Of a stretch of 64,000 bases of DNA, positions 60,562 to 64,000 are shown piece after piece. The notes under the pieces were generated by a model that saw only the letters and a program-made list of their open reading frames with translations, ran no database searches and was not told the DNA's origin. The DNA comes from Merdiplasma sp964643295 (lineage in GTDB: Bacteria; Bacillota; Clostridia; Lachnospirales; Lachnospiraceae): NCBI GenBank assembly GCA_964643295.1, contig CAZXSN010000008.1:21988-85987 (forward strand). Reading direction: 5' to 3'. The first letter of the stretch is position 1. Each line of letters opens with the position of its first letter. The translations under genes and the position numbers were made by a program.

Positions 60562-62088
60562 ATGGAGATAACGCAGTTTACAGCCGTGGAACTCGGCAGG
60601 AAGATCAGACAGCGGGAGATTTCGGTGGAAGAGGCCGTACAGGAAAGCTTACAGAAGGCCAAAAAGCTGGAGGATACGCTGCACTGCTACGTGACACTTG
60701 ACGAGGAGGGGGCGCTTTCTCAAGCCCGCCTGGTGCAGAAAAAAATCGATGAGGGGGAACTGACAGGGCCCTTAGCCGGGGTGCCGGTTGCCTTAAAGGA
60801 TAACCTTTGCTTAGAGGGACTGCCGACCACCTGCTGTTCGAAAATTTTAGATAACTTTACTCCCACCTACACGGCGGAGGCGGTGAAGCTCCTGCAAAAG
60901 GCCGGTGCGGTAGTTTTAGGGAAAACCAACATGGATGAATTCGCCATGGGCAGCACCACGGAGACATCCTGCTTTGGCGTGACAAGAAATCCCTGGGGTA
61001 CACACCATGTGCCGGGCGGATCTTCCGGCGGTTCCTGTGCGGCGGTGGCGGCGGAAGAATGTTTTTACGCTTTAGGATCTGATACCGGCGGTTCCATCCG
61101 TCAGCCCAGTTCGTTTACCGGGGTGACCGGCTTAAAGCCCACCTACGGCACGGTTTCCCGCTTTGGCCTTGTCGCCTACGGTTCCTCCCTGGATCAGATC
61201 GGACCGATAGCCAGGGATGTGACGGACTGCGCGGCTGTTCTTTCGGTGATCGCGGCACACGATCCGAAAGACAGCACCTCGATGGAAAGAAGCGATACGG
61301 ATTTTCTTTCCTCCTTAAGCGAGGATGTGCGGGGACTGAAAATCGGTCTGCCGGCAGATTACCTGGGAGAAGGGCTGGATGGCGAAGTGGAGGAGGCCAT
61401 CCGCCGCGCGGCGGATACCTTCGTGTCCTTAGGGGCCACGGTGGAGGAGTTTGATTTAAGCCTGGTCGAGTACGCGATCCCTGCCTACTACGTGATCGCC
61501 TGCGCGGAGGCAAGTTCGAACCTTGCCAGGTTTGACGGCATCAAGTACGGCTACCGGACGAAGGAGTATGAAGGGCTGCATTCCCTTTATAAGAAGACCC
61601 GCTCCGAGGGCTTCGGCGAGGAAGTCAAGCGCCGGATTCTGTTAGGCTCCTTTGTGTTAAGCTCCGGGTATTACGATGCCTACTATCTGAAGGCTCTGCG
61701 CACCAAGGCGCTGATCAAGAAGGCCTTTGACCACGCGTTTGAGCGCTTCGACGTGATCTTAGGTCCGGTTGCGCCGACGACGGCTCCCAAGATCGGGGAT
61801 TCCCTAAGCGATCCGCTTAAAATGTACCTGGGGGATATTTATACGATCTCCGTCAACCTGGCAGGACTGCCTGCCATGAGTGTGCCCTGCGGTCTGGACA
61901 GCAAAGGACTGCCGATCGGCCTTCATCTGATCGGGGACTGCTTCCAGGAAAAGAAGATCCTCAGGGCGGGGTATGCTTATGAGCAGGCGAGGGGTGCTTT
62001 CCCCAGGCCGCCGATTTTGTCTTCCGCGAAAAATGAGGGGCAGGCCGCCTTGAAAGAGGAAGCAGCGGCAGGAAAGGGGGCGAGATAG
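60562..62088 (+). CDS. gatA: Glu/Asp-tRNA amidotransferase subunit A
   Basis: A 508-residue amidase subunit that releases ammonia from glutamine. Catalytic Lys in GVPVALKDNLCLEG, and the Ser-cisSer pair in PGGSSGGSCAAVAA and LGSDTGGSIRQPSSF. ATG 60562 is chosen (CAGGAG eight bases before); an in-frame TTG lies upstream without a site. The gatB start directly abuts its stop. Confidence 0.96.
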   Translation: MEITQFTAVELGRKIRQREISVEEAVQESLQKAKKLEDTLHCYVTLDEEGALSQARLVQKKIDEGELTGPLAGVPVALKDNLCLEGLPTTCCSKILDNFTPTYTAEAVKLLQKAGAVVLGKTNMDEFAMGSTTETSCFGVTRNPWGTHHVPGGSSGGSCAAVAAEECFYALGSDTGGSIRQPSSFTGVTGLKPTYGTVSRFGLVAYGSSLDQIGPIARDVTDCAAVLSVIAAHDPKDSTSMERSDTDFLSSLSEDVRGLKIGLPADYLGEGLDGEVEEAIRRAADTFVSLGATVEEFDLSLVEYAIPAYYVIACAEASSNLARFDGIKYGYRTKEYEGLHSLYKKTRSEGFGEEVKRRILLGSFVLSSGYYDAYYLKALRTKALIKKAFDHAFERFDVILGPVAPTTAPKIGDSLSDPLKMYLGDIYTISVNLAGLPAMSVPCGLDSKGLPIGLHLIGDCFQEKKILRAGYAYEQARGAFPRPPILSSAKNEGQAALKEEAAAGKGAR

Positions 62089-63522
62089 ATGGCAGACCAG
62101 TATGAAACCGTGATCGGTCTGGAAGTCCACGTGGAACTGGCTACCAGGACCAAGATTTTCTGCGGCTGCTCGACCGCTTTCGGCGGAGCGCCGAATACGC
62201 ATACCTGTCCGGTGTGCACGGGGATGCCGGGCTCTCTTCCGGTGTTAAACCGCAAAGTCGTGGAATACGCCCTTTCCGTAGGGCTGGCGACCAACTGCAA
62301 AATTCATCAGTACTGCAAGTTTGACCGCAAAAATTACTTTTATCCTGACAACCCCCAGAACTACCAGATCTCCCAGCTGTATCTGCCGATCTGCTATGAC
62401 GGCGGGGTGGAGATCGAGACGGCTTCCGGAAAGAAAGTAATCGGCATCCATGAGATCCACATGGAGGAGGATGCCGGCAAGCTGATCCACGATGAGTGGG
62501 AGGACTGTTCCCTGGTGGATTTTAACCGCAGCGGAGTGCCGTTGATCGAGATCGTCTCTGAACCGGATATGCGAAGCGCGGAGGAAGTGCTCGCCTACCT
62601 GGACAAGCTGCGGCTGATTATCCAGTATCTGGGAGCTTCCGACTGCAAGCTGCAGGAAGGTTCCATGCGGGCGGATGTCAACCTCTCCGTGCGCAAAGTG
62701 GGGGAGATGCGCCTTGGCACCCGGACCGAGATGAAGAACTTAAACTCCTTTAAGGCGATCGCCAGGGCGATTGACGGGGAGCGGGAGCGCCAGATCGAAC
62801 TTCTTAAGATGGGAAAACCGGTCATTCAGGAGACCAGACGCTGGGATGACAATAAGGAGTACTCCTACGCGATGCGCTCCAAGGAGGATGCCCAGGATTA
62901 CCGCTATTTCCCGGATCCCGACCTTGTGCCGGTCTATATTGATGATGAATGGATCGCCAGAGTAAAGAGGCGCCAGCCGGAACTTAGAAGTGAAAAGCTT
63001 GAGAGGTACCGCAGGGAGTTCGACATCTCCGAGCATGACGCGAGGCTGATTACCGAGTCCAAGAAACTGGCGGATCTTTTCGAGGAGACAGCAGCGATTA
63101 GCGGAAAGCCGAAAAAGGCCGCCAACTGGATTCTGGGCGAGACCCTGCGGCTTTTAAAGGAAAAAGAAAGAGAGCCTGAGGATCTGCGCTTTTCGGCTGA
63201 AAATCTTGCCAAGCTGATCAACCTTGCCGATGCCGGGACGATCAACAGCAGCGTGGCGAAGGAAGTGTTTGAGGCCCTGTTTGAAGAGGACCTGGATCCG
63301 GAAGCCTATGTCGAGGAAAAGGGCTTAAAGACGGTAAATGACGAGGGAGCGCTGCTAGAGACTGTCAAACGCGTCCTTGAGGACAATCCGCAGTCCGTCT
63401 CGGATTATCACAAGGGAAAGAAAAAGGCCATGGGCTTCTTAGTCGGCCAGACGATGAAAGCCATGCAGGGAAAAGCGGATCCCGCCAGTGTCAACCGGAT
63501 CTTACAGGAACTGCTCTCCTGA
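62089..63522 (+). CDS. gatB: Glu/Asp-tRNA amidotransferase subunit B
   Basis: A 477-residue kinase/transamidase subunit that activates mischarged Asp-tRNA or Glu-tRNA and converts it to the amide. YETVIGLEVHVELATRTKIFC-type start, KNYFYPDNPQNYQISQ near 84, HMEEDAGKLIHD, DFNRSGVPLIEIVSEPD and the C-terminal YqeY-like tail GFLVGQTMKAMQGKADP. The ATG follows the gatA stop directly. A strong terminator lies 140 bases after. Confidence 0.97.
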   Translation: MADQYETVIGLEVHVELATRTKIFCGCSTAFGGAPNTHTCPVCTGMPGSLPVLNRKVVEYALSVGLATNCKIHQYCKFDRKNYFYPDNPQNYQISQLYLPICYDGGVEIETASGKKVIGIHEIHMEEDAGKLIHDEWEDCSLVDFNRSGVPLIEIVSEPDMRSAEEVLAYLDKLRLIIQYLGASDCKLQEGSMRADVNLSVRKVGEMRLGTRTEMKNLNSFKAIARAIDGERERQIELLKMGKPVIQETRRWDDNKEYSYAMRSKEDAQDYRYFPDPDLVPVYIDDEWIARVKRRQPELRSEKLERYRREFDISEHDARLITESKKLADLFEETAAISGKPKKAANWILGETLRLLKEKEREPEDLRFSAENLAKLINLADAGTINSSVAKEVFEALFEEDLDPEAYVEEKGLKTVNDEGALLETVKRVLEDNPQSVSDYHKGKKKAMGFLVGQTMKAMQGKADPASVNRILQELLS

Positions 63523-63663
63523 CTTTGCAGGAGATTTGTCATTACACCAAGAATAAAATGTTGAAGCTCGATAGAGATTAGGACTGATTACCGTTAATCT
63601 GAGCATTTCTAAAGGAAGTACGCCTGAAAGCAAAGCTTTCACGGCAGCAAATGTTTCGCATGT
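63523..63663. other. Untranslated stretch after gatB with small stems
   Basis: Contains possible stems GATTA/TAATC and GAAAGC/GCTTTC ahead of a strong terminator. No riboswitch consensus or coding sequence recognised. It is either the gatB 3' untranslated region or a small RNA. Confidence 0.4.
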
Positions 63664-63713
63664 ATCCTGCAGGTTTCCTTACAGCTGGGGCGCCTGCAGG
63701 ATTTCTTTTTCTC
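63664..63713 (+). terminator. Terminator after the aspS-gatCAB operon
   Basis: ATCCTGCAGG (63664-63673) and CCTGCAGGAT (63693-63702), a perfect 10-bp stem, followed by TTCTTTTTC. Confidence 0.88.
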
Positions 63714-63803
63714 CCGCGTTGGATGTGCGCCGGGATCACAGAAGATCACAGCCTGGAGGACGTAAGAATCCTCGTGCCGGAAAAAGTTTCCCTGGAAAAA
63801 AAC

Positions 63804-63832
63804 TTTCCCATCAGGGACAGATATGATATACT
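63804..63832 (+). promoter_or_regulatory. Promoter of the terminal lipoprotein gene
   Basis: Extended -10 TGATATACT (TATACT 63827-63832) with a weak -35 TTTCCC (63804-63809) at 17 bases. The leader is about 85 bases. Confidence 0.55.
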
Positions 63833-63924
63833 CTTGACAGGAAGAGACCGTGCCGGAGAGGGGTACCGGTTAGCCTTTATGGAAAGGTATCTGTCTCCCT
63901 TCCCGGTGCGAAAGGAGAATGTGC

Positions 63925-64000
63925 ATGGGTTTTAGGCAGATCGGCGGGAAAGTCCTTGCGCTTGGCCTTCTGGCCGGGGTTTTTCTGCTCTCCGGCTGCA
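63925..64000 (+). CDS. Lipoprotein, N-terminal fragment
   Basis: Only the first 25 codons are in the window: a signal peptide starting MGFRQIGGKVLALGL and ending in the lipobox LSGC, so a membrane-anchored lipoprotein is certain in type but unknown in function. AAAGGAGAA precedes the ATG at 63925. An extended -10 promoter lies about 95 bases upstream. The gene runs out of the window. Confidence 0.8.
   Translation, partial: MGFRQIGGKVLALGLLAGVFLLSGC

Noticed and set aside
63651..63935. 94-codon open frame near the right end
   Set aside because: It runs through the operon terminator and the promoter of the lipoprotein gene and overlaps that gene's start.

Overview
The window looks like the chromosome of a relatively GC-rich Lachnospiraceae-type clostridium. 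This rests on three things: a low-GC-Firmicute style of gene control (strong GGAGG ribosome sites, TTG/GTG starts, a T-box, sigma-A promoters with extended -10 elements); type III glutamine synthetase, an ANTAR regulator, LL-diaminopimelate aminotransferase and AspRS-GatCAB; and YesM/YesN plus RbsABC-type sugar import cassettes. The genus cannot be fixed from the sequence alone. Apart from a 100-base N gap inside rho, the genes appear intact. No rRNA, tRNA, CRISPR array, prophage or transposase was seen.

Layout. 1-5.8 kb: end of a GH3 glycosidase, then a compact polyphenol cassette: LpdC-like gallate decarboxylase, UbiX/LpdB-like flavin prenyltransferase, LpdD-like protein, and a 901-residue fusion of a subtype-B tannase with a second alpha/beta-hydrolase. 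5.9-13.6 kb: response regulator, histidine kinase, an RbsA-like protein that has lost both Walker A motifs, sugar-binding protein, a true RbsA ATPase and a permease. 13.7-14.7 kb: AzlCD on the minus strand. 15-22.4 kb: an Amt-PII fusion behind a promoter and terminator hairpin, MgtE, an FMN alpha-hydroxy-acid dehydrogenase with four N-terminal cysteines, PAP2 phosphatase, lipid kinase, and a pRiA4b ORF-3-like protein. 22.8-29.8 kb, minus strand: MetNIQ with a LysR regulator and a well placed operator, then TrkH/TrkA. 30-39 kb: cell-wall-binding putative muralytic protein, GalM, GSIII, a CdaR-type regulator, an S41 protease and a sigma-like protein. 39-40 kb: a 0.9-kb stretch without a convincing gene.

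40-53.9 kb is mostly housekeeping: rho (with a 39-residue tandem repeat in which the assembly breaks), rpmE, yqhQ, prmC, prfA, glmM, an ABC exporter, a DUF2156 protein, two aminotransferases including hisC, a small membrane protein and a methyltransferase. 54-56 kb: glnA followed by an ANTAR regulator. 56-58 kb: dapF-dapL. 58.3-63.5 kb: a T-box controlling aspS-gatC-gatA-gatB, the tRNA-dependent route to Asn- and possibly Gln-tRNA. The window ends in the first codons of a lipoprotein gene.

How the genes work together: the first cassette should hydrolyse gallate esters and decarboxylate gallate to pyrogallol, and the adjacent two-component/ABC cassette could take up the released sugar (inference). 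Nitrogen assimilation recurs: Amt-PII, GSIII, GSI and the ANTAR protein, with terminator-like hairpins upstream of amt, GSIII and glnA. The most novel points are the tannase-esterase fusion beside gallate decarboxylase, the Walker-less ABC protein, the sigma fragment, the repeat-bearing Rho and the GAAC specifier in the T-box.
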